NCBI GenBank assembly: GCA_031277805.1
Contig: JAITLR010000025.1
Location: forward strand, 1-64,000
DNA: 64,000 nucleotides
Direction: 5' to 3'
Source: Comamonas sp.
GTDB lineage: Bacteria; Pseudomonadota; Gammaproteobacteria; Burkholderiales; Burkholderiaceae_C
Positions 16,244 through 23,681 of the stretch are shown one piece after another; position 1 is the stretch's first letter; every line of letters starts with the position of its first letter. The notes beneath the pieces are model-generated. The model did no database searches, was not told the origin of the DNA, and was given only the letters and a program-made list of their open reading frames with translations. The translations under genes were made by a program, and so were the position numbers.

Positions 16244-17872
16244 GTGTCATACGCCCCAGAAACCCGGCGCCGTCGTACGTTCGCCATCATCTCCCACCCG
16301 GATGCGGGTAAGACCACGCTGACCGAAAAGCTGCTGCTGTTCTCGGGCGCGATCCAGATCGCCGGCGCCGTCAAGGGCCGCAAGGCTTCGCGTCACGCCA
16401 CCTCCGACTGGATGGAGATCGAAAAGCAGCGCGGCATCTCGGTGGCGTCCTCGGTGATGCAGATGAGCTACCGCGATCACGTCATCAACCTGCTCGACAC
16501 CCCCGGCCACAAGGACTTCTCGGAAGACACCTACCGCGTGCTGACGGCCGTGGACTCGGCGCTGATGGTGATCGACGCAGCCAACGGTGTGGAATCCCAG
16601 ACCCGCCGCCTGATCGAAGTCTGCCGCCAGCGCAACACGCCCATCATTTCCTTCGTCAACAAGTTCGACCGTGAAGTGCGCGATCCGCTGGACATCATGG
16701 ACGAAGTGGAGCGCGAACTGGGCATGCCCTGCTGCCCCATCACCTGGCCCGTGGGCCAGGGCAAGAGCTTCGGCGGCATCATCAATCTGCAGACGCAGAG
16801 CATGACCGTGTTTGCCGCCGGCAGCGAAAAGCGCCCCGAAGACTTTGAAGTCATCCCGCTGACCGAAGTCGACAGGCTGCGCGCTCGTTTCGGCAAGGCC
16901 TACGACGATGCCATCGAGAGCATGGAACTGGCCCAGGGCGCCTCGGCCGAATGGGACCATCAGGCGTTTCTGGAAGGCAAGCTGACCCCTGTGTTCTTCG
17001 GCTCCGGTGTGAACAACTTCGGTGTGATGGAAGTGCTCAACGCCGTGGTCGACATGTCGCCACCGCCCGGCCCGCGCATTGCCTTCACCGAGGTGAACCG
17101 CCAGCGCGAAGAAGTCACCATCAACCCCGAAGACAAGACCTTCGCGGGCGTGGTGTTCAAGGTGCAGGCGAATATGGACGCCAATCACCGTGACCGCATC
17201 GCCTTTGTGCGCGTGGCCAGCGGCAAGTACACGCCAGGCATGAAGATGAAGGTGCAGCGCACCGGCAAGGAGTTGCGCCCCACCTCCGTGGTGACCTTCA
17301 TGTCTCAGCGCCGCGAGGCCGTCGACGAGGCCTATGCGGGCGACATCATCGGCTTCACGATTCACGGCGGCGTGCAGCTGGGCGACTCCATCACCGACGG
17401 CCCTAGCCTGCAGTTCACCGGCCTGCCCTTCTTCGCGCCCGAAATGTTCATGACCGTGGTGCTCAAGAACCCGCTGCGCACCAAGCAGCTGCAGCAAGGT
17501 CTGATGCAGCTGGGCGAGGAAGGCGCGATCCAGGTCTTCAAGCCCGATGTCGGCGGCAATATGCTGCTGGGCGCCGTGGGCCAGCTGCAGTTCGAAGTGG
17601 TGCAGCATCGCCTCAAGACCGAGTACGACTGCGACGTGCGCCTGGAAGGCTGCCAGTACACCGGGGCACGTTGGATCACGGCCGATTCGCCGGCCGAGCT
17701 GCGCGAGTTCGAGAACGCCTATCCCATGCGCCTGGCGCACGATGCGGCCGACACCCTGGCCTATCTGTGCACCAGCCCCTACGACGTACGCTTGGCGCAG
17801 GAACGTTTCCCCAAGATCCACTTCCACCCGCTGCGCGAACACGCGGGGCTGAGCCTGGGCAGTGCCAATTAA
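16244..17872 (+). CDS. prfC: Peptide chain release factor 3 (RF3)
   Basis: RF3 is a translational GTPase that recycles RF1/RF2 after peptide release. The 542-residue protein has G1 ISHPDAGKTTLTEKLL, G2 region with RGISVASSVMQ, G3 LLDTPGHKDFSEDTYR and G4 FVNKFDRE, then the RF3-specific C-terminal part. The open frame extends upstream to 16169, but the family start (a few residues then RRRTFAIISHP) matches a GTG at 16244 giving VSYAPETRRRRTFA; no strong ribosome-binding site is visible, so the exact start is uncertain. A terminator follows at 18001-18028. Confidence 0.95.
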   Translation: MSYAPETRRRRTFAIISHPDAGKTTLTEKLLLFSGAIQIAGAVKGRKASRHATSDWMEIEKQRGISVASSVMQMSYRDHVINLLDTPGHKDFSEDTYRVLTAVDSALMVIDAANGVESQTRRLIEVCRQRNTPIISFVNKFDREVRDPLDIMDEVERELGMPCCPITWPVGQGKSFGGIINLQTQSMTVFAAGSEKRPEDFEVIPLTEVDRLRARFGKAYDDAIESMELAQGASAEWDHQAFLEGKLTPVFFGSGVNNFGVMEVLNAVVDMSPPPGPRIAFTEVNRQREEVTINPEDKTFAGVVFKVQANMDANHRDRIAFVRVASGKYTPGMKMKVQRTGKELRPTSVVTFMSQRREAVDEAYAGDIIGFTIHGGVQLGDSITDGPSLQFTGLPFFAPEMFMTVVLKNPLRTKQLQQGLMQLGEEGAIQVFKPDVGGNMLLGAVGQLQFEVVQHRLKTEYDCDVRLEGCQYTGARWITADSPAELREFENAYPMRLAHDAADTLAYLCTSPYDVRLAQERFPKIHFHPLREHAGLSLGSAN

Positions 17873-17873
17873 C

Positions 17874-17983
17874 TGAAATCATTAGCGTCCTGCATGCGTC
17901 GTTGCCGAATCTCGCCGTAGCGCTGCTACTGTCTTCGATCCGGCGCCTAGCCTGCACCGCTGCGCTGGCCGCTACTGATTTCT
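17874..17983. repeat. Palindromic element after prfC with 13-bp terminal inverted repeats
   Basis: GAAATCATTAGCG (17876-17888) and CGCTACTGATTTC (17970-17982) are inverted copies with one mismatch at the two ends of a 107-base segment. The inside is rich in GC and CGCTGC-like words. No other copy was found in this window. It starts 3 bases after the prfC stop codon. It may be a small palindromic mobile or mRNA 3'-end element. Confidence 0.45.
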
Positions 17984-18000
17984 AAGCTGTGCTGGACCTC

Positions 18001-18028
18001 ACCCGTGCTTGCACGGGTTTGCTTTTTT
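18001..18028 (+). terminator. Intrinsic terminator between prfC and the HAD gene
   Basis: ACCCGTG and CACGGGT pair around CTTG, followed by TTGCTTTTTT. The T-tract ends 11 bases before the GTG start of the next gene, so that gene must rely on read-through or attenuation, unless its transcript starts within the terminator. Confidence 0.85.
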
Positions 18029-18039
18029 GAGAGTTTGTT

Positions 18040-18840
18040 GTGAGCCAAGAATTTCTGCGCCCCTTGTCTGAACTGCCGGTTCCTCGGAATCTGCTGGGCG
18101 TGCTGACCGATATCGACGACACGCTGACCACCGACGGAGTGGTGCCCGAACATGTGGTGGCCGCCATTGGTCGCTTGAAGGACGCGGGCCTGAAGGTCGT
18201 GCCCATCACCGGCCGCCCGGTGGGCTGGAGCGTGCCTTTTGCCTCGGCCTGGCCCGTGGATTCCATCGTGGCCGAAAACGGCGCCGTGGCACTGCGCCGC
18301 AATGCGCAGGGCAGTCTGGACAAGCTCTATCAACAAGGCGCTGAGGAGCGCGCCAGCAACTTTGCCAGGATGCAGCAGGTGCTGGAACAGATCGAGGCCA
18401 GCGTGCCCGGCGCCAGCCGCGCCACGGATTCGGCTGGCCGCGAATGCGATATCGCCGTGGATCACAGCGAGTTCACGAACCTGCCCCAGGCACAGATTGA
18501 CGAATGCGTGGCCATCATGAAGGCGGCGGGCATGAATGCCACCGTCAGCTCCATCCACATCAACGGCTGGTTTGGCGAACACAACAAGCTCGAAGGCGCG
18601 CGCTGGATTGTGCGCGAGCTGTTCGACATCAACCTGGACGCCACGCTGGGGCAGTGGATCTATATCGGCGACTCGACCAACGACCAGCTGATGTTCCAGA
18701 ACGTGCCGCTGTCCGTGGGCGTGGCCAATATCGAGCGCTTTGCGCCACAGCTCAAGCACCTGCCCCGCTATGTGACGCAAGCCGAGCGCGGCGACGGCTT
18801 TGTGCAGTTGGCCGAGCATATCCTGGCATCTCAAAAATAA
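18040..18840 (+). CDS. HAD-superfamily (type IIB) phosphatase
   Basis: A 266-residue HAD hydrolase. Motif I is LTDIDDTLTTDG, motif II ITGRPVG, and motif IV GDSTNDQLMF; the large cap between them places it in the IIB group with sucrose-, trehalose- and mannosyl-3-phosphoglycerate phosphatases. Such enzymes remove phosphate from sugar or sugar-acid phosphates with Mg2+. The substrate cannot be told from sequence. The start is GTG at 18040, with GAGAG upstream and an intrinsic terminator directly before it. A terminator and a family A repeat follow. Confidence 0.8.
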   Translation: MSQEFLRPLSELPVPRNLLGVLTDIDDTLTTDGVVPEHVVAAIGRLKDAGLKVVPITGRPVGWSVPFASAWPVDSIVAENGAVALRRNAQGSLDKLYQQGAEERASNFARMQQVLEQIEASVPGASRATDSAGRECDIAVDHSEFTNLPQAQIDECVAIMKAAGMNATVSSIHINGWFGEHNKLEGARWIVRELFDINLDATLGQWIYIGDSTNDQLMFQNVPLSVGVANIERFAPQLKHLPRYVTQAERGDGFVQLAEHILASQK

Positions 18841-18922
18841 GAGCGGCTTGCGCTTGATGGCAAACAGATTCAGCATTTGATTCATCTGAAATCAAGTCAC
18901 ATCAAGCGCTAACAGCTCTCAA
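18841..18922. repeat. Family C palindromic repeat, copy 2
   Basis: GAGCGGCTTGCGCTTGATG (18841) and CATCAAGCGCTAACAGCTC (18903) are imperfect inverted copies. The inner TTCATCTGAAATCAAG corresponds to the inner part of copy 1 at 4461-4548. The element starts at the stop codon of the HAD gene. Confidence 0.65.
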
Positions 18923-18926
18923 AACA

Positions 18927-18959
18927 AAAGCCCGCCAGTCCTTGCTGTGCGGGCTTTGT
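18927..18959 (+). terminator. Intrinsic terminator after the HAD gene
   Basis: AAAGCCCGC (18927-18935) pairs with GCGGGCTTT (18949-18957) around a 13-base loop and is followed by GTCATTG, a poor T-tract beyond the TTT of the stem. A family A repeat begins at once. Confidence 0.7.
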
Positions 18960-19046
18960 CATTGCCGCCGGATCGCCCCAAGGCAATCAGCAATCTCCGC
19001 TGGGCGACAGCCACACGAAGCGAGCAAGCGTTGGGCGTTTGCCCAA
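18960..19046 (+). repeat. Intergenic repeat family A, copy 2
   Basis: It begins CATTGCCGCCGGATCGCCCC, followed by AAGG, continues GGGCGACAGCCACACGAAG and ends CGAGCAAGCGTTGGGC with a closing hairpin TTGGGC-GTTT-GCCCAA (19031-19046). It matches the copies at 1312, 22369 and 42776 and again follows a terminator in the sense of the upstream gene. The rest of the 326-base gap to the next gene holds the inverted repeats and promoter given below. Confidence 0.7.
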
Positions 19047-19049
19047 GCC

Positions 19050-19106
19050 ATCGTGAACCACGATGAGGTTGCGCGTACAAGACGACCCCCATCTCGTGGT
19101 TAACCC
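19050..19106 (+). promoter_or_regulatory. Inverted repeats upstream of the TRAP operon
   Basis: ATCGTGAACCACGAT (19050-19064) is a palindrome; AACCACGA (19056-19063) is also the inverse of TCGTGGTT (19094-19101), and GGTTAACC (19099-19106) is a perfect palindrome over the proposed -35 box. Repeated AACC/GGTT half-sites suggest an operator for a regulator of the TRAP genes. No regulator gene is adjacent. Confidence 0.35.
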
Positions 19107-19127
19107 ATGGTTGGCACTCACTACAAT
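19100..19127 (+). promoter_or_regulatory. Candidate promoter of the TRAP operon
   Basis: TTAACC (19100-19105), a 16-base spacer and TACAAT (19122-19127) lie 40 bases before the first TRAP gene. The -10 box is good and the -35 box moderate. Confidence 0.4.
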
Positions 19128-19166
19128 TTTTGATTCATTTCAGAACACTTCAGAGAGACCAACACC

Positions 19167-20153
19167 ATGCGCATGATTCGCCGCACTTTTGTCGCCACTG
19201 CCGTTGCCGCTACTGCCACGCTGGCTGCAGGCACTGCTTTTGCCCAGGGCAAGGAAGTCAAGATTGGCTATGCGCTGGCGGTCAATTCGCACTACGGCGC
19301 CGCAGCCAACGCCTGGGCTGAAGGCGTGGAAAAAGGCACCAACGGCGCCTACAAGTTCAAGCAGTTTCCCGCCTCGGCCCTCGGCGGCGAACGCGAGCTG
19401 ATCGAAGGCCTGCAACTGGGTACCGTGGAAGCGGCCATCGTCTCCACCGGTGCCTTGAGCAACTTCGTGCCCGACGTGGGCGTGGTGGACATTCCCTTCC
19501 TGTTCCGTGACACCCAGCACGCACGCGCCGTGATGGATGGCGCTTTTGGTCAGGAGCTGCTGGCCAAGTTCCAGAAACGCGGCCTCGTGGCCCTGGCCTG
19601 GGGCGAGCAGGGCTTTCGCCACCTGACCAACAACAAGCATGCCGTCAACGGCGTGGCCGACCTCAAGGGTCTGAAGATCCGCGTGACCGAGAACCCCGTG
19701 CACATCACGGCCTTCCGCACGCTGGGCGCTTCGCCCACGCCCATGTCCTGGCCCGAAGTGATCGGCGCGCTGCAGCAAGGCACGATCGACGGCCAGGAGA
19801 ACCCCATCTCCGTGCTGAGCTCGGCCAAGCTGTGGCAGGTGCAAAAGCACCTGACGCTGACCGCCCATGTCTACGCCCCCATGGCACTGATCGTCTCGCC
19901 TTCGTTCTGGGGTTCGCTGAACGCCGCCCAGAAGACAGCCTTCACCGAAGCCGCCAAGAAGGGGGCTCTGGCATCGCGCGCCTTTGTGGACAACGTGGAG
20001 AAAAAGGGTGTGGAAGAAGCCAAGGCCAATGGCATGAAGGTCGTGGAGAAGGTGGATCAGACCGCCTTCCGCACCGCGCTGGAGCCCGCCTACAAGGAGT
20101 ACGCCAAGAAGTTCGGCCAGAAGACCCTGGACTCCATCACCGCCGTCAAGTAA
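19167..20153 (+). CDS. TRAP transporter substrate-binding protein, DctP type
   Basis: A 328-residue periplasmic receptor that hands an organic acid to a Na+-driven TRAP permease. The first 27 residues (MRMIRRTFVATAVAATATLA, then AGTAFAQ) are a signal peptide. The mature part has the DctP pattern: EGLQLGTVEAAI, PDVGVVDIPFLFRD, KGLKIRVTENPVHITAFRTLGASPTPM split across one strand, and GTIDGQENP; the Arg in LKIRVTEN is the residue that binds substrate carboxylate in this family. Substrate cannot be told. GAGAGA precedes the ATG. A strong hairpin follows the stop codon. Confidence 0.93.
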   Translation: MRMIRRTFVATAVAATATLAAGTAFAQGKEVKIGYALAVNSHYGAAANAWAEGVEKGTNGAYKFKQFPASALGGERELIEGLQLGTVEAAIVSTGALSNFVPDVGVVDIPFLFRDTQHARAVMDGAFGQELLAKFQKRGLVALAWGEQGFRHLTNNKHAVNGVADLKGLKIRVTENPVHITAFRTLGASPTPMSWPEVIGALQQGTIDGQENPISVLSSAKLWQVQKHLTLTAHVYAPMALIVSPSFWGSLNAAQKTAFTEAAKKGALASRAFVDNVEKKGVEEAKANGMKVVEKVDQTAFRTALEPAYKEYAKKFGQKTLDSITAVK

Positions 20154-20158
20154 GCCCG

Positions 20159-20181
20159 CAGCAGGCCAATATGGCCTGCTG
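20159..20181 (+). other. Hairpin in the DctP-DctQ intercistronic region
   Basis: CAGCAGGCC and GGCCTGCTG form a 9-bp stem with an AATAT loop, 6 bases after the receptor gene. It has no T-tract. Such hairpins often protect the 3' end of an abundant binding-protein mRNA from decay; that role is inference here. Confidence 0.55.
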
Positions 20182-20347
20182 GCCTGCTCGTTTCCCGTCT
20201 CTTTGGGCAAAGCCTGACTTTGCCCGGCTGTGGTCAGCACGAATGGACTTGCGCCAATTCCTGCCGATGATGAAGCAGCCCTCAACTTCGTGATGCAGCC
20301 AGCGCTTGCAGCTTTCCTTGCTGCATTGGCTGCTCACCCCCACTCCT

Positions 20348-20863
20348 ATGCTTGATCGTATCGAACGCATTCTCGTGGCCGGCAATCGCTGGCTGCTGAT
20401 CTTGCTGCTGCTGGCCATGGCTTGCATCGTCTTTGCCAATGTGGTGCTGCGCTACACCACGGGCGACTCCATCGTCTGGGCCGAGGAAGTGGCCCGCCAC
20501 ATGATGATCTGGGTCACCTTCCTGGGTGCCGGCCTGGTGCTGCGTTTTGGCGGCCATGTGGCCATCGACAATCTGCACCGCGCCGTCAGCACACGCAGCG
20601 CGCAGATCATTCGCGGCATCGTCGTGGTCAGCCTGGCCCTGTTCTTTGTCGTGATGACCGTGACCTCGTCGCAGTACGTGTACGCCACGCGCTTTCAGAC
20701 CACGGCCGCCACGGACATTCCGATCTCCTATATCTACGGCGCCATGCCCGTAGGCTTTGTGCTGATGCTGATCCACCTGCTGTTCATTGCCAGAGGCTAT
20801 ATCCAGGCTGGCCATTTTGCAGAGTCCGATGAAATGGATGCCGATGCAGCCGCATCGATATGA
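20348..20863 (+). CDS. TRAP transporter small permease, DctQ type
   Basis: A 171-residue protein with four membrane segments (first LLILLLLAMACIVFANVVLR) and the DctQ signature WAEEVARHMMIWVTFLGAGL. The frame is open to a TTG at 20306, but the ATG at 20348 (MLDRIERILVAGNRW) gives a normal length; neither start has a clear ribosome-binding site. It lies 194 bases after the receptor gene and 171 before the large permease, with repeat family B inserted after it. Confidence 0.88.
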   Translation: MLDRIERILVAGNRWLLILLLLAMACIVFANVVLRYTTGDSIVWAEEVARHMMIWVTFLGAGLVLRFGGHVAIDNLHRAVSTRSAQIIRGIVVVSLALFFVVMTVTSSQYVYATRFQTTAATDIPISYIYGAMPVGFVLMLIHLLFIARGYIQAGHFAESDEMDADAAASI

Positions 20864-20972
20864 GCTACCCCCTGAGTCCCTGCGCGCCTTCCCCCTGGAA
20901 GGGGCGACGTGCAACGGGACGACAGCCTCGCTGCGGGGCGGCGCGGCCGGCATAGGCCCTTGCTCGCTGTCC
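20864..20972 (+). repeat. Intergenic repeat family B, copy 2
   Basis: Directly after the dctQ stop codon: CTACCCCCTGAGTCCC, GCGCCTTCCCCCTGG, GGGACGACAGCCTCGCTGCG, GGGCGG and GGCCCTTGCTCGCTG. It matches copies at 4597, 52321 and 61621 in order and orientation relative to the gene. It separates two genes that are usually adjacent in TRAP operons. Confidence 0.75.
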
Positions 20973-21034
20973 CTGACTTGGTTCATGCCTGTTTTATGCA
21001 CTGCGCCATGAATAACTGATTCGATTTCAACACC

Positions 21035-22321
21035 ATGGGTATCACTTTATTTGTTGCCATCGTCGTCCTGCTCACGCTGGGCTTTCCGGTTGCGTTTGCG
21101 CTGGCCATCTCGGCGGCGCTGGCCGTGTTCGTCGGCGGCCGTTATCCGCAGCTGATCGTCTTCAAGGAAATGTTCACGGGCATCGACAGCTTTCCGCTGA
21201 TGGCCGTGCCCTTCTTCATCCTGGCAGCCGAGCTGATGTCAGGCGGCGCGCTCACGCATGTGCTGCTGCGCTTCGCGGCCCAGTTCGTGGGCCATCTGCG
21301 CGGGGGCCTCGGTTATGCCAATGTGCTGTCGCTGACGCTGTTTTCGGGCATCTCGGGCTCGGCCCTGGCCGATGCGGCCGGCCCCGGCTCCATGATGGTC
21401 AAGATGATGGACAAAGCCGGCTACAGCCGCCCCTACGCGGCCGCGCTGACGGCCAGCACGGCCATCGTCGGCCCCATCATTCCGCCCTCGGTCAGCATGA
21501 TCATCTATGCGCTGCAGGATGAAAACGTGTCGGTCGGCGGCCTGTTCATGGCGGGCTTCATTCCCGGCATCCTGATCGCGCTGGCCATGGCAGCCGTCAA
21601 CTGGTGGGTCTGCAAGAAACGCGACTACCGCAGCACCGACCCTCGCCCCAGTGCACGCGAAATGTGGGTCAACAGCTTCAAGGCCATTCCCGCGCTGATG
21701 CTCATCGTGCTCATCGTGGTCGGCATCCGCTTTGGCATCTTCACACCCACCGAGGCTTCGGTGGTCGCCGTGTTCTATGCGCTGATCTGCGGCAAGTGGA
21801 TTTACCGCACACTGCAGTGGTCGGCCGTGCCCGGCATCCTCGCCCGCTCGGCCATGCTCACCGCCTCGGTGCTGCTGGTCATGGCCACATCTGCTGCCTT
21901 TGCCTGGGTACTGACGGTGGAAGGCATCCCGCAGTATCTGTCCGAGCTGATCGTGAGCTGGGAGCTTTCGCCCACCATGTTTCTGATCGCGGTGAACATT
22001 CTGCTGCTGGTCTTCGGCATCTTCATGGAGCCGCTGCCCGGCGTGATGATCCTGGTGCCCATCCTCGCACCCATTGCCTTCACCCTGGGCATAGACCCCA
22101 CGCACTTTGCCATGGTGGTGATCGTCAACCTCACACTGGGCATGATCACTCCGCCTGTCGGCGGCCTGCTGTTCGTGACCTCGGTGGCCACACGCGTCTC
22201 CATCACCGATCTGACGCGCGAGATGCCACTGTTCCTGCTGGCCCACTTCGTCGTGCTGTGCATGCTGACCTTCATCCCTGCACTATCGACCTGGTTGCCA
22301 CATACGCTGGGCTTCCAGTAA
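21035..22321 (+). CDS. TRAP transporter large permease, DctM type
   Basis: A 428-residue inner-membrane protein with about 12 membrane segments that moves the substrate with Na+. Typical stretches are GLGYANVLSLTLFSGISGSA, ADAAGPGSMM, STAIVGPIIPPSVSMIIYA and LTLGMITPPVGGLLFVTS. With the preceding receptor and small permease it forms a complete TRAP system. ATG at 21035. It is followed by a terminator and a family A repeat. Confidence 0.95.
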   Translation: MGITLFVAIVVLLTLGFPVAFALAISAALAVFVGGRYPQLIVFKEMFTGIDSFPLMAVPFFILAAELMSGGALTHVLLRFAAQFVGHLRGGLGYANVLSLTLFSGISGSALADAAGPGSMMVKMMDKAGYSRPYAAALTASTAIVGPIIPPSVSMIIYALQDENVSVGGLFMAGFIPGILIALAMAAVNWWVCKKRDYRSTDPRPSAREMWVNSFKAIPALMLIVLIVVGIRFGIFTPTEASVVAVFYALICGKWIYRTLQWSAVPGILARSAMLTASVLLVMATSAAFAWVLTVEGIPQYLSELIVSWELSPTMFLIAVNILLLVFGIFMEPLPGVMILVPILAPIAFTLGIDPTHFAMVVIVNLTLGMITPPVGGLLFVTSVATRVSITDLTREMPLFLLAHFVVLCMLTFIPALSTWLPHTLGFQ

Positions 22322-22340
22322 ACATCGCCACATCCAGGCA

Positions 22341-22368
22341 AAAGGGCTGCCCTACGGCGGCCTTTTTT
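22341..22368 (+). terminator. Intrinsic terminator of the TRAP operon
   Basis: GGCTGCC and GGCGGCC pair (one U-G pair) around CTAC, preceded by AAAG and followed by TTTTTT, 20 bases after the dctM stop codon. Confidence 0.75.
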
Positions 22369-22456
22369 CATCGCCGGGCCGCCCCAAGATGAAAACGCCG
22401 GGGCCGCCTAGGTCCTCTTGGAGAGGCAGCGACCACACGAAGTGGGGAGCGTGGGG
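22369..22456 (+). repeat. Intergenic repeat family A, copy 3
   Basis: It starts CATCGCCGGGCCGCCCCAAG, continues AACGCCGGGGCCGCCTAGG, GGCAGCGACCACACGAAGTG and ends GGGAGCGTGGGG. It follows the TRAP terminator with no gap. Confidence 0.8.
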
Positions 22457-22546
22457 AATCATTTTTCATTCCGCCGAGCGATCTGCAATCGTTCCGGCAG
22501 CCATCTTCCGGACAATGGCCAGATTCACGCTGCCACGGACACCCTC

Positions 22547-23059
22547 ATGAAAAAATTGCTGCTGCCCTTTGCACTGCTCGCCTGCCTGAGTCCTCTGGCC
22601 TCGGCCATTCAACGCTGTGAAAGCGGCGGCCGCATCTGGTATCAGGACACCGCCTGCCCCGCAGGCAGCAGCAGCGCAACCATTGCGCCTGCGCCCCCTT
22701 TGCAGAGCGCACCGCTGTCGGGCAGCGGTCACGTCATCTCCATTCCCCAGGAGCCCAGCCAGCCCCTGCCACCGCCATCGAACCACCTGCCCACGTCGGT
22801 CTATGAACGCGAAGCCCGTCTCTGCCTGGACTGGTACAAAAAGCAGATGCAGCTGCCGCCCGACACCCGGTATCTGGACTACACCAAGGACAAACGGGTG
22901 CTGACCATCACCATTCCCGTGCGCTTTTCCTCCATGAATCAATGGGGGGTTCTTTCCGAGGGCACAGCCAACAAGCAGGCCTCCTGCGAAATCCATAACG
23001 ACCGGCTGGACGATTCCTGGACCCGCATCCATGCCCAGCGCGGTGGCTGGCTGCAGTGA
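22547..23059 (+). CDS. Secreted DUF4124-like protein
   Basis: A 170-residue protein with a signal peptide (MKKLLLPFALLACLSPLASA). The mature start IQRCESGGRIWYQDTACPAGS resembles DUF4124, in which a short Cys-containing motif (C..GRxxYQDxPC) is common in betaproteobacterial exported proteins. A Pro/Ser-rich linker (about 50-85) is followed by a second region with LCLDWYKKQMQLPPDT and a CEIHNDR segment. Function unknown. The frame is open upstream, but the ATG at 22547 gives the signal peptide. It is convergent with the PPTase gene, 4 bases apart. Confidence 0.7.
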   Translation: MKKLLLPFALLACLSPLASAIQRCESGGRIWYQDTACPAGSSSATIAPAPPLQSAPLSGSGHVISIPQEPSQPLPPPSNHLPTSVYEREARLCLDWYKKQMQLPPDTRYLDYTKDKRVLTITIPVRFSSMNQWGVLSEGTANKQASCEIHNDRLDDSWTRIHAQRGGWLQ

Positions 23060-23063
23060 TCGC

Positions 23064-23681
23064 TCAGCCTCTGCGAACCGGCTCCTTGTCGGTTGCGGGC
23101 CACCAGGCCACGGCTGCTGCATGACCTTGCGCCAGCAACAGCGAGGCACAGCTCATGCCTGTCAGCCGCGCCTGCAGCCCTGCGCTCCACTCCATCAGGC
23201 CCAGTCCCGCGCATTTGAGCTGGGCCTCCTGCCGCGCCCAGGCTTGCGCAAATGCTTCAAGAAAAAGAGCATTCTCCGCAAACCCTGAAAGCGCTTGAGC
23301 CACTTTTGGCTGCAAGAATAGCCAAGCCACCGCTTCCAGCTCTGCGCGGGGCATGTGCCCATCCACAGCCTGAATATCCACGCCAACCGCTGCCCCCCTG
23401 TGCCAAGCCAGCAGCGCCAGCCCCGGCGCATGGCTGATGGAGCAATGCAGGGTCTCCAGCAGTTGTCCATGCATCCGCAACTGCGGCGGCTGGTTGCGAA
23501 GATTGCTGATCTCCAGCTCGGCCTCGGCACAGCCCAGCTCCGCCGTCAGACAGCTGCGCAGCACTGCCCTCGCCTGCAGACGTGCTCTGTCACGGTCCAC
23601 CACATCCAGTCCCTCCACCAGCCTTAGCCGAGGCGCTCCGGTGGGCGCCTCACCCACAAAGTGGCAGGGCTGGATCTGCAT
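23064..23681 (-). CDS. 4'-phosphopantetheinyl transferase (Sfp-type)
   Basis: A 205-residue enzyme expected to add the phosphopantetheine arm of CoA to a carrier-protein serine. Motifs: HCSISHAPG (80-88), GVDIQAVDG (100-108) and WARQEAQLKCAGLGL (148 on), matching the Sfp P-motifs with Asp102, Glu152 and Lys156. The middle metal ligand of Sfp (GIDIE) is Gln104 here; some family members tolerate this. The ATG at 23681 overlaps the stop codon of the NRPS-like gene (TGATG), so the two are translationally coupled and Ser574 of that enzyme is the natural substrate. The open frame extends upstream but the coupled ATG fits best. Confidence 0.85.
   Translation of the reverse strand: MQIQPCHFVGEAPTGAPRLRLVEGLDVVDRDRARLQARAVLRSCLTAELGCAEAELEISNLRNQPPQLRMHGQLLETLHCSISHAPGLALLAWHRGAAVGVDIQAVDGHMPRAELEAVAWLFLQPKVAQALSGFAENALFLEAFAQAWARQEAQLKCAGLGLMEWSAGLQARLTGMSCASLLLAQGHAAAVAWWPATDKEPVRRG

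Noticed and set aside
20306-20347. TTG start for the DctQ-type gene
   Set aside because: It adds 14 residues without a ribosome-binding site; the ATG at 20348 fits family length, although its own site is also weak.
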